Assembly (NCBI RefSeq): GCF_000224145.3
Contig: NC_020168.2
Span: 3,738,703-3,802,702, forward strand
Direction: 5' to 3'
DNA from: Ciona intestinalis
Taxonomy: Eukaryota > Chordata > Ascidiacea > Phlebobranchia > Cionidae
Length of the DNA: 64,000 nt
Shown here piece by piece: positions 46,950-56,185 of the stretch. The notes under the pieces are model-generated. The model was not told where the DNA came from. It made no database searches and was given only the letters and a program-made list of their open reading frames with translations. Within the stretch, counting starts at the first letter, position 1. Each line of letters opens with the position of its first letter. The position numbers and the translations under genes are program-made.

Positions 46950-49900
46950 CTAAACAAAACATTGTTTTTATTATTGGGTCACTTAATAAAAACATTTTTT
47001 TTAAAAGTACAAAAAAAATACAAAAATTTTACCAGTTTTTGAAAATGTTAACTTTTAATGGTCATTGGTATAAGCATTAAGCTTTTTGTGTGTTTATTTC
47101 CTATGATGCCTTACTGATTTTTACAATTAAATAATAAATTTTAATTGAAAACTAACATATTTTTTATGTTAAAAATTAGTGAGAAATTAAAGATATTTTA
47201 AGGAATATTAAATACCTTTTCTTGGGCACTGAACAAAAGGGATGCAAGTGTTATTTTCAAATAATACTTGTCCTTCTGGACAAACACACTTTCTACAAAT
47301 TTGGGGGCAAGGTCCAGGTAAGGGTGTTGGTTGTCCACATGTAGGCAGGGAACAACCACTGCCACAGTCTACTGAAATCATGTTTCCTAGGCAAGCTATA
47401 AAAACACAATTTTAAATACTTCTGCTAAATTTATCTAAAGTGCTCTTGTTTCTGTACATTAATGTACTCTTCATTATTGGAAGAAGAGGGTAATACTAAT
47501 TTACGAGAGTACTGAAACTACGGTAATTGCAATCTAATTGATAGGGATTTGGAAATATATAAAAGACGAGAAAAACTAATTTACCGGAATCTTGGAACTT
47601 GGGAGAATATGTTTTAACCTATGGAAACTTGTTTTAAGCTTGTTTTAAGCCTACACCAGGCATTTACCAGTTAAGCACATTAGAGTTGCAAGAAAATTAG
47701 GGGAATGTGTTTTATGCTTGTGTTTATGCTTTAAGCTTTCATTTGTTTATGCTTTCTGTAAAATCAAGGACTCTGGTATGGGTGTTGGGTGGTCACATGA
47801 AAGCAGTGGGCAACCGGTGCCACATTTAACTGAAATCATATTTCCAGGGCAAACTATTACAAAATGGTTTAAGATACTTAATACAGTTAACCCCGCTTAA
47901 TCGGCCCACATTTAATTGGACCACCGGCTTAATCAGACCGCTTTTCGCTGGTCCCGAATCTAAATACATTTTTACATACAATCTTCCCCGGTTAAACGGA
48001 CCAATACCCTGCTTAAACAGACCATTTTCCCGAGAAGATGTGACCACTATTTAAAGAGAAAAAGCAAGTGTCTCTTTATCGACGATCGGGAACAGACGCG
48101 AGCACTATTTAAAGAGAAATAGCGAGTGTCTCTTTATCGACGATCATGAGCAGACGCGTGCACTATTTAGAGAGAAAGGGCGATGCAGGGGCCGGATTAT
48201 GAGGAACTTTGTTGACCACGCATAATTGGACCACCCGCCTAATCGGACCAGTTTGGCTTGGTTCCGATGTGGTCCGATTAAGCGCGGTTGACTATAAGTT
48301 AATGATAAAATTTCTGGCAATTTTGGTTTACCTGATTGTGGTGGCTTGTTGCATTTATCTTCGTGACAACATTGAAACTTCTCACAAGAATTTACGTTGT
48401 AGCCTGATATATTTCGTAAATAGTCCAGACCATGTTGTGTTGAGCAGTCAAACTTTAAACAATTACTCTTTGGAAAACAGGCATGATACGTTCCGTTTGC
48501 ACCTTCTGCCATATATAACAAAATATTAGTTTGTATTTATTTCTTTGGATAAAGGAACAGAGATTGGATCAATTAAAACAACAGAGGTTAAAAAATTAGC
48601 AGCAAAATCACAGTCTTGACAAACTCATTATAGGTAAAGACTGCATGAGTAAAAGTGTCAAAGCAAGAAGAAATATTTATATTTTATGTCAGAAAATAAA
48701 ATAATCAATCAGCACAACACAATTACCAGGATAAACAGTTTTACTCACCTAAAGAACCATGGAAAGTGGCGCATGTTTCACTGAGGTCACATTTCTTTGA
48801 CAAAAGAGGGGTGCCTTCCACTGGGTGTAAACCAGAAAAACACGTAGCAGCTGGCTCGGCTGAAATAAGTTTTCCATAGGTTATTTAATCTTTTCGCATG
48901 TCAGCAGAAAAAAACTTGAATTCATTTTTTTTTAAATGTACTTTAAGTTTTAAGGGTTGTAAGGGTAATTAACTGTTTTTGTATTAATTAAAACAACTTG
49001 CCAAAAAATGTTACATTGAACCCAGTTTTAGCATTTGCATTATCTGTGGAGAACTGCATAGTGAAATTGCCAACTGATTGAAAGTTTCTTTTTGAAACAG
49101 ATCCACTGAATCTTGCCAATGTGCCATCCGGACTTGAAATCTAGGGAAAAAATAAGAATTTAAAAGTTCTTTCATCGAGTAGTTCAGTTCTACCCACTGA
49201 TAAGACATCAAAGTTTGCCTCTGTATCTAAGCTTTCCAAAAACAGTTGAATCCTATGTCCTGCTGGTACAGATATCACCCAAATACAAGATAAAAAATCT
49301 GGATATCTGTTGGGGTACCCAGGTGATGAGATTGATTGAATGGTTGTCGTGGCAACATAATGATTTTCACAAGTACTCTTTGGTCCAGGTATTGCTGCGT
49401 GTTTAAAAGTAATTGTCAGTGCATAAGTATATTGTGATTCATTCAGCTAGGTAAAGTAAAATATAAACTAGATATCTGCTCACTTAAACAACCTCACCAA
49501 AATATGTTAGATTGAATCCAGATTTTTGAACACTTCCATCCGAAGTGAATCTTAGAGTCATATGGTTGCCAGTTGATCTAAAAGCTTTATTATTGTGAAG
49601 TCCAGTTAATCTTGTCACCTGATTAGCTCCAGTGGTAATCTTAAAGGACATAAGAGGAAAAATATCAGAATATTAGGATTTTTATATCAATATAGAAACC
49701 CACAGTTAAAAAATCATATCTATTTTCTATAAAAAAGTTTTCAAAATTGAGTTGAATTTCCATTCCAGCAGTTGTGTTTATTTTCCAAATACAATCTTCT
49801 AGAGGAATGTATTCTTCAGGATAATTTCGCGATGTGATTGTTTTTCTGGCTGTCGTGGCAACAGCATTAAACCCACATGGTGCTAAACCTGTTAAAACAA

Positions 49901-52900
49901 CTGCTGTAACTTCTGAAAACTTTTTGGAAATTTTTTTTTAATTTAACTACTGATAACCCAAACATGACAAAGCATACAGATAGATGAGTCCAATATATTA
50001 TTTTACTTTCTTGTTCTATTTAATAGCAAACATAGATCATGAAAAAAATATAAAATCAGATCCTCAAAGCTTTTATAGACAGTGTAAATTGTTTAAAACA
50101 ATCAGGATATTTGGATACTATGTGCTAAAGATGTCCTGACTTTTTCTCCCTACTATATGATTTTAAAAGACTAACTCAAATATGTTGTATTTAATCCAGA
50201 TGATGTAATAGAAGCATCACTAATGAACAAGAGGTTGACTAGATTGTCTGTTGAATAAAATGTATGATCATATAATCCACTTCTTCTTATTCCCGAAATA
50301 CCAGAAGCTAAAATCTAAAAAGAAAATATATATATAGGAAAATATACTTTTCAGTATTTTAATGTAGACACATACTTTGAAATAATCAAAACTTAGCTCT
50401 GTTCTGCTTTTAATTTGAAGTTTTATCCTCCATCCTTCGGGAGCAGATATCGTCCAATTGCAAATGGCATCATTTGGATAACTGTTGGGATAACCCGGGG
50501 ATGTAATTACTTGATTGGTTGTTGTAGCTGTTGTGTCATATCCACAGTGTGTTATGTTTATTTGTTCTGGTATTGCTGGATAATTTTTGGGAAGATATAA
50601 AAAACATTAAATAACATACAGCAGGTACAGTACTTAATATTTCATTTGTTTATTTAAAAAACTCACCCACAAATGTGGCTCTGAACCCGGGATAAGTACC
50701 AAACTTATCCGAAACAAATGTTAGAGTCATATTATTGCTACTTGATCGAAATATTTTTAGTGGATAAGACCTAGATAACCTTCCCAAATTAACATTCCCA
50801 CTTTTAACCTTAACAAAAATTAAAATAATTAAATTGTGATATTGGTAGATAAATATAGCACTTACAGATAAATAATCATAAATCCCATGTGTAAAAAAAC
50901 TTTCTATTTGAAGTTGAACTCTCATTCCAGCAGTGGTGCTTATTCTCCAAATACATTTTTCATTATTTGAATAATGTTTGGGGTAATTGGGTGATGTGAT
51001 TATTTGACTGGTTGTCGTGGCAACAGCATCAAATCCACACGGAGGTATTTCTGTTGTAGGAAATGTTGTAATTACTGAGTATAGGTAGTATGGCAAAACA
51101 GTTAGTGCAATTGCAATTATGACACAGTTGCAATTTCTTATGAGTTGTCTAAGTTGTCAGCCATACACCAATAGAAAAATCACCCCGAATTATTTACTTA
51201 TATAGTTACATAAATATGGTTGAAAAGTACTTTTATAAATTAATATTCAAGAAAACAAACATTAGGCCTACAAATTGTATGAATAGGTTTTATATGTTTT
51301 TGAATGAGTGATGGACCAAGCCTAACGCAATATGACATTACCCACTCTCTATCTTATGATAAAAAAAAAGTTATTATCTTATGATTAAAATAACTTACCC
51401 ATAAATGTTGCATTGAATCCAATACCTCCAATCAAATTATCCGAAGTGAACACTACGTTAAGTTCATTATCCGTTGATATAAATATTTGATTTGAAACAA
51501 CGCCACTAAAACGTGCCAACTGGTCACCTTTACTGTAAATCTTAAAAAGGAAATAAAAGAAAACAATTTCCAGTTGATAATACGATATATAGCTATGTTT
51601 GTGGTATTGACACTTACTTTTAAAAAATCAAAATTTTGTTCTGTAGAAAGATACTTTAAATTGAATCTAATTTTCATTCCTTCAGGAGCAGATATATTCC
51701 AATTGCAAATTGTATTATTCGGATAATTGTTTGGATAACCAGGTGATGTGATTATTTGAGGGGTTGCTGTGGCAACAGCAGAACGTCCACAGTTCACTTC
51801 AGCTGGTATAGCTAAATATTTTTTTGAAAATAAAAGCATAAAATATTTACCTTAAATCTCAAAATAAACATTTGACGATTTTGATCAACTTACCTCTATA
51901 TGTTAAATTAAACCCAGGTCTATTGTTAATGGAATCTGCTATGAATTTTAGAGTGGTTTCCCCATTGCTTGATCGAAGTTGTTTTCCTACAACTGAACCA
52001 ACCCCACTCCCACTAAAGAATGACCTATCCGGTAGATCAACCTTGAAGAAAAAAAAAGTTGAATGAATGAATGAATGTAACTTACTTTATCCTCGCAAAG
52101 CTGGGAACGAACAGTCGTTATAACATGGGTTTAACACCTCGTACCACCTCACGAATTACTGAGTATGTTACTTTGTGGGTGAATATTTTTTGGGGGGTAT
52201 TTTTATGTATGTCTGATAGTTTGAACAACCCATTAGTGACCACTGGGTTGGAGCAATTGCCGGGGTCTCTTGCTCAAAGGCACATACGCCCACAATAGTA
52301 GCAGCGCCAAGCTTCGAACCCATTACCTCTGGGTTACAGGCAGACGCGCTAACCACTATGCCACGGCGACGGACAATTTGAAACCCAAAGTTGTAGTACT
52401 ATGATTTAAACACAGACACTTACAAATAAAAAATCTCTTGATTTTTCTGTGTTAAATGAAACAAAAGTGAGTAGAATGTTCATTCCAACATCAGTGGTTA
52501 ACCTCCAAGTACATTCTATTCCAGGCGCATAATTGTTTGGGAAACCAGGCGAGGTAATTATTTGAGGATTTGTTGTTGCAACGGCATTAAATCCACAGCT
52601 TTGTGCTGTTATTAAAGGATAAAAAAAGGTTTAGTTCATGTACTACCCACACAACTTTTAAGTTATACAATACTGGTATAATACATATATTATAATTTAT
52701 AATATTCTGCTGTTATCAATAATTTTTAATGTATGTGCTATATATAAAATGTATGAGTTAATATGTGTATTAAAAAATACTGGTTTAACAAGGACCTGGT
52801 GCTACGAGTACATGACAGACAGAAACCAAGTCCAACCAATTGTTGTGTTAGAGATATATGTTTGGCCTAAACCAGACCCCTAGTCTACCATACACAAAAA

Positions 52901-54988
52901 TCATTCAACTATATGAGCACAGGGTTAGATTCAAGAAATTTATTACAAGTTACTGGTATAACCCATACATTGTAATATAAAACCTAGTTCTGGTATAATA
53001 CATAAATTGTTATGAAATATTATACAATAATGGTTATGAATATAAATAGGATTCTAGATTTTAAAAACGTTGTTATTTGCTACTAAACAGTATTCACAGA
53101 ATTATATAACCACATCGTCACAAGTCTAATGTGGTAATTGTTCAAAACCCGATCAAAAAGTACAAAGTATTGATGTCCCATCTTACCCCACAAAACAATA
53201 TAGGTGTGTAGCTTAAAAAAATGAGGTAAGATAGGACATTTGTTCTCTTTTTTCAGGTACTCATCTGATAATAGACAATAAAAAGAAAAACAGCATTCTT
53301 ACGGTTCAACTGGGCGTGCGGCAAAGCCGATCACTGTTGTTAAGTTTTAAAATTCAGTGTTGAACGAATACATTTTTTTAATGACTGCATAATTATAAGA
53401 ATCTCAATTTTAATGCTGGCTGGATCATATTCAAACTCCCGAAATTTCGTAGTTTACGAGTTTGAATTACAATTCAGTATCGTAGTTATTCAAATAGTCC
53501 GAACACCAAAAATTTTTGTACAGCTGATTTTGTCTTATATTTTCTTTTTTTGTGAAAAAAACTGAGACTGTACGTGAGTTCGTCTGGAACCCCTCTTCGC
53601 GGCTGCGGGGTTGGCCTATATTACGCTACTGCCCGTGTTCTGTGTTATAACGACTGTCATTGCTTCCCACGCGATGGTAAGTAAGTTATGATTATCCATT
53701 CATGATTTTATCAGGCTGGAAACACCCTGAATTGTCTTGCCGAAGGAAACGCCTTTACAAAAAACGCAACATTCAATTTCGACCTGTTGTTTTCGATTAC
53801 GGGACCAGCGCTTTATAAATCATTGCTAATCAGTGGCGTGATATAATTGTTCCAACATATATATTTGTACCCGACCGTATTGCGCATGTGCCAGGACGAT
53901 ACGGCGCATGCGCAATAGGTCAGAACAAATATAATGGCTACCCGGTCCAAATTTAGTAGGACCCTCTGTTGAAAACGTTCCAAACACGACGTTTACACGT
54001 TGAAACTTTAGTTTTCGAATTAAAGTCAGTAGAACTGAGTTAATCATGTTACAGATTAGAATAAGCAAGGGCGCATTAGCGTCTCGGCGCATGCGCAATA
54101 CCGCCCCGTACAAATATATATCAGTCGGAACAAATATTTCGCGACACCGTTTCACATACACCGGGCCAGCTTACGAGTTACCTCGTATGTAACTGTGTGC
54201 GAAACTTTTTTAGGGGATTTTTTTACATTGTCTTTGTAAATGATGATATATTTTACGAGCTTTTGCGAATGAATGACTAAATGTAATGAATGAATGTAAC
54301 TTAATTTATCCTCACGTGACCGGAAAACGACAGTCGTTAACACAGGTGTTTTGTTTCATATATTTGTGCCAGCTTACGAGTCACCAAGTATGTTACTCTG
54401 TGGTGGATTTTTTTGGCTTTTTCCCGTTTTTGTGCTAATTATTAGGACTACCTATTAATGACCACTGGGTTGAAGCCATAGCCATTTAGTGTCTTGTCCA
54501 AGAACACATACGCCCACAATGGTAGCAACGGCTTCCATTACTTAGGCTTCTACAACAGCCTGTTACATTCGGGAACTTTATTATATAGTACAATAGCTGG
54601 GACACCTTAAGCATAACACCCGTGTGGTCATTAATAGGTAGTCGGTTATGCGAGAATAAAGTAAGTTACATTTATTTATTCATATAATATTCAAACATCC
54701 TGGTCGTGTTTTAAACAATTAATAATGGTATGCGTGAGTCGTGAGGACGTGAGGAAAATTCTTTATTTTTAGTTTACTACCAAATGGAACGAGAAAAGAG
54801 AATGAAAAAGTGTTTCATCTATCCCCAACCTACTATCTTTCATTTATCGGTCCTTATCACATTTAAAGCGAAACTCTTTACTTTATTTTAATATAGGCCA
54901 AGTTGTGCAACTTACTTTGTGAAGCTCCGCATTTCCAGAAGCTGACAAGATAGAAGACAAAGTAGATGAAACGAAGATACGAACGCAT
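46235..54988 (-). CDS. Inverted paralogue of the mosaic gene: signal peptide, 6 CUB, LU, TIL, LU (partial)
   Basis: The gene runs on the minus strand from the leader exon 54916-54988 to the gap. It parallels + exons 8071-13655 exon by exon, with the same intron phases, similar introns and the same transposons. It differs in three ways: it has another leader (MRSYLRFIYFVF...), one CUB more at the N-terminus, and amino-acid changes concentrated in CUB and TIL. I see no stop codon or frameshift in the exons read, so it looks functional up to the gap. It could be a real inverted duplicate or an alternative haplotype placed in reverse. Confidence 0.75.
47216..47395 (-). CDS. TIL domain of the minus gene
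   Basis: A single 180-bp exon: [46 protein letters not shown]. All ten cysteines are kept. About six of 60 residues differ from + TIL1, mostly in the N-terminal half. Confidence 0.8.
47747..47853 (-). pseudogene. Relic of a TIL exon (minus arm)
   Basis: After an acceptor-like 'tgtaatag' the minus strand reads [29 protein letters not shown], then an in-frame stop (TAA at 47749-47747). It holds only four of the ten TIL cysteines and has no donor. If spliced in it would end the protein, so it is most likely skipped. The pogo-like element lies directly upstream (47884-48294). Confidence 0.6.
47884..48294. mobile_element. Non-autonomous pogo/Tigger-like element (minus arm)
   Basis: The same 411-bp element as at 11671-12081, with TA on both sides ('aata|cagttaac' and 'gacta|taag'). 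Over the 378 bp of overlapping LU1 and element sequence I compared, only one base differs between arms. Confidence 0.75.
48332..48859 (-). CDS. LU domain 1 of the minus gene
   Basis: Exons 48749-48859 and 48332-48505. It has [58 protein letters not shown]. It differs from + LU1 by one residue in the second exon (Q to H), much less than the neighbouring CUBs differ. Confidence 0.75.
49002..49394 (-). CDS. CUB domain 6 of the minus gene (matches + CUB E)
   Basis: Exons 49198-49394 and 49002-49140. It has [42 protein letters not shown]. The second exon ends 'ttttttg|gcaagt', a GC donor, where the + copy has 'gtaagt'. Confidence 0.8.
49498..49888 (-). CDS. CUB domain 5 of the minus gene (matches + CUB D)
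   Basis: Exons 49704-49888 and 49498-49639. It has [49 protein letters not shown]. Clear amino-acid differences to CUB D cluster in the first exon. Confidence 0.8.
50030..50158 (+). mobile_element. MITE, 'gggaca' family, copy 8 (truncated; sister of copy 6)
   Basis: It ends 'gactttttctccctactata' and contains 'ttgtttaaaacaatcaggat'. It is in the intron that matches the one holding copy 6. Confidence 0.55.
50176..50575 (-). CDS. CUB domain 4 of the minus gene (matches + CUB C)
   Basis: Exons 50376-50575 and 50176-50314. It has [42 protein letters not shown], then [18 protein letters not shown]. As in CUB C, the acceptor 'ccagcaataccag' offers two in-frame AGs nine bases apart. Confidence 0.8.
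50667..51074 (-). CDS. CUB domain 3 of the minus gene (matches + CUB B)
   Basis: Exons 50866-51074 and 50667-50808. It has [33 protein letters not shown], then MTLTFVSDKFGTYPGFRATF. The stretch after CIWR differs from CUB B at many sites (ISTTAG, QIESFFTHGIYDYLS). Confidence 0.85.
51399..51811 (-). CDS. CUB domain 2 of the minus gene (matches + CUB A)
   Basis: Exons 51618-51811 and 51399-51540. It has [43 protein letters not shown], then [20 protein letters not shown]. The acceptor can be before 51811 or before 51802, both in frame. Confidence 0.85.
51894..52605 (-). CDS. CUB domain 1 of the minus gene (no + counterpart)
   Basis: Exons 52424-52605 and 51894-52041. It has SCGFNAVATTNPQ, TSPGFPNNYAPGIECTWR, then SGSGVGSVVGKQLRSSNGE and RPGFNLTYRG. 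Phases (1-0-1) equal the other CUBs. A full SINE lies in its intron. The + gene jumps from intron 1 directly to the CUB that matches CUB 2, so this domain was deleted there or added here. Confidence 0.8.
52066..52371 (-). mobile_element. tRNA-derived SINE, near full length (reverse)
   Basis: Read on the minus strand it starts 'gtcgccgtggcatagtggtt' (box A-like), has 'aatgggttcgaagcttgg' (box B-like) and ends 'ggataaagtaagttacattc' with an 'attc' tail. It interrupts the intron of CUB 1 of the minus gene. Confidence 0.75.
53849..54131. mobile_element. MITE with GCGCATGCGC-type ends (minus arm)
   Basis: Inverted sister of 7091-7376: ends 'gttccaacatatatatttgt' and 'acaaatatatatcagtcgga', with 'ggcgcatgcgcaata' blocks near both ends. 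It lies in intron 1 of the minus gene. Confidence 0.6.
54286..54537 (-). mobile_element. SINE copy (reverse), 5'-truncated
   Basis: Read on the minus strand it starts in the body near 54537 ('gctaccattgtgggcgtatg') and ends 'ggataaattaagttacattc' with an 'attc' tail. It lies in intron 1 of the minus gene. Confidence 0.65.
54690..54837 (-). mobile_element. MITE, 'gggaca' family, copy 9 (in left palindrome arm)
   Basis: It ends 'catctatccccaacctacta' and has 'cgtgttttaaacaattaata'. It is the mirror of copy 11 in the right arm. Confidence 0.55.
54916..54988 (-). CDS. Signal-peptide exon of the minus gene
   Basis: ATG at 54988-54986 opens MRSYLRFIYFVFYLVSF, then WKCGASQ, with a hydrophobic core and an Ala-Ser at the likely cleavage region. 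The donor 'a|gtaagt' is phase 1 and fits the CUB 1 acceptor at 52605. One residue (Y for C) separates it from the leader of the CCP gene at 56113. Confidence 0.75.
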
Positions 54989-55440
54989 GTCTGCTTTCGT
55001 CTAAGTCGAGAATCAGACTGAAAATATCTTGAGGTGTTAGGGTATAATACGACTTATTACGTTAGGGTATAATGGAACATAAAACGCAACAATAAACAAT
55101 GGGGAGGAAACAAACGGTGCCCCCGCGCGACAGCAGTTCGCAACGGTCGTGAATCATTCAGGAAATCTTTAGCTTGCAACGCGGCACTCAATGCATCGCG
55201 TATGGGTTAGAACATATAGTTTTTTTTTTAAATACGTGATATTGCAGCTTCTCTCTGTTTTATGATATTTTAAATTAACTTTAAGATATTAAAGTGTTTG
55301 AAATGGCGTTCATAATTTAGTAACACGATCAACCGTATACCAGCACTCTCAAAAATAAACTATTACTTTTGATTCTTTAATATAATGTCCTTCTTTCAGA
55401 GAAATTATCTTTATTACAAACAAACGTGCCGGTGTTGTAA

Positions 55441-55610
55441 TATAATAGGGGGGAAAGTTGGGACACATTTTAACTCTAATTTTTCGTCTAATGTAGTAGT
55501 AAACAAGGAACTTTCGAGGAATTATAAAACTATATGCTCAAGACTCCCATAGACCACTGTTAACTGTTTAAAACACGAACAGTGTCCTATCTTCCACCAT
55601 CCTACTATAT
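55441..55610 (+). mobile_element. MITE, 'gggaca' family, copy 10
   Basis: The left end is 'tataataggggggaaagttg' and the right end 'tcttccaccatcctactata'. The inside has 'cccatagaccactgttaact'. It lies in the spacer of the palindrome. Confidence 0.65.
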
Positions 55611-55612
55611 AT

Positions 55613-55696
55613 TCGTTCCGATTGATATTTTTGTACCGGGCGCTATTGCGCATGCGTCGAGACGCTAACCCGCATGCGCAATCAGTTGGAACAAAT
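55613..55696. mobile_element. Minimal CATGCG element in the palindrome spacer
   Basis: An 84-bp near-palindrome from 'tcgttccgattgatattttt' to 'caatcagttggaacaaat', made of just the ends of the element at 7091-7376. Both halves hold a gcgcatgcg/cgcatgcgc motif similar to NRF1 sites. Confidence 0.6.
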
Positions 55697-56112
55697 ACCT
55701 TACGAGCTCTAATAAATACGTACCGACTGAAAAAAAGTTACGTGGAAAAAAGATACTTTATTTTTTGAATTTTTTTAGATAGGAATAACATGCACGTTAA
55801 AGTTAATTTAAAATATCATAAAACATAGAGAAGCTGTAATATCATGTACTAACAAAAGAGACTTATATGTTCTAACCCATACGCGATGCATTGAGCGCCG
55901 CGTTGCAAGCTAAAAAAGCCAAAGATTTCCTGAATGATTCACGACCGTTGAGAACTGCCGCCGCGTCGGAGCTTGAAGACATCGTTCGTTTCCTCCCATT
56001 GTTTATTGTTGCGTTTTATGTTCCATTATACCCTAACGTATTAAGTCGTATTATACCCTAACACCTCAAGATATTTTCAGTCTGATTCTTGACTTATTAG
56101 ACGAAAGCAGAC

Positions 56113-56185
56113 ATGCGTTCGTATCTTCGTTTCATCTACTTTGTCTTCTGTCTTGTCAGCTTCTGGAAATGCGGAGCTTCACAAA
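56113..56185 (+). CDS. Signal-peptide exon of the CCP gene
   Basis: ATG at 56113 opens MRSYLRFIYFVFCLVSF, then WKCGASQ, and ends 'a|gtaagt' in phase 1. It is almost identical to the leader of the minus gene. The next acceptor (58446) gives AGT, so the protein continues directly with CPALTIPNG. Confidence 0.75.

Larger units (their letters stand above)
54989..56112. promoter_or_regulatory. Candidate shared divergent promoter region
   Basis: The two leader ATGs are 1,125 bp apart and point away from each other, so both promoters must lie in this stretch. Upstream DNA of both genes is the same sequence in inverted orientation for about 300 bp. No clear TATA box was chosen. Two TGCGCATGCG-like sites (55647-55656 and 55671-55680) lie near the centre. 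Confidence 0.5.
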
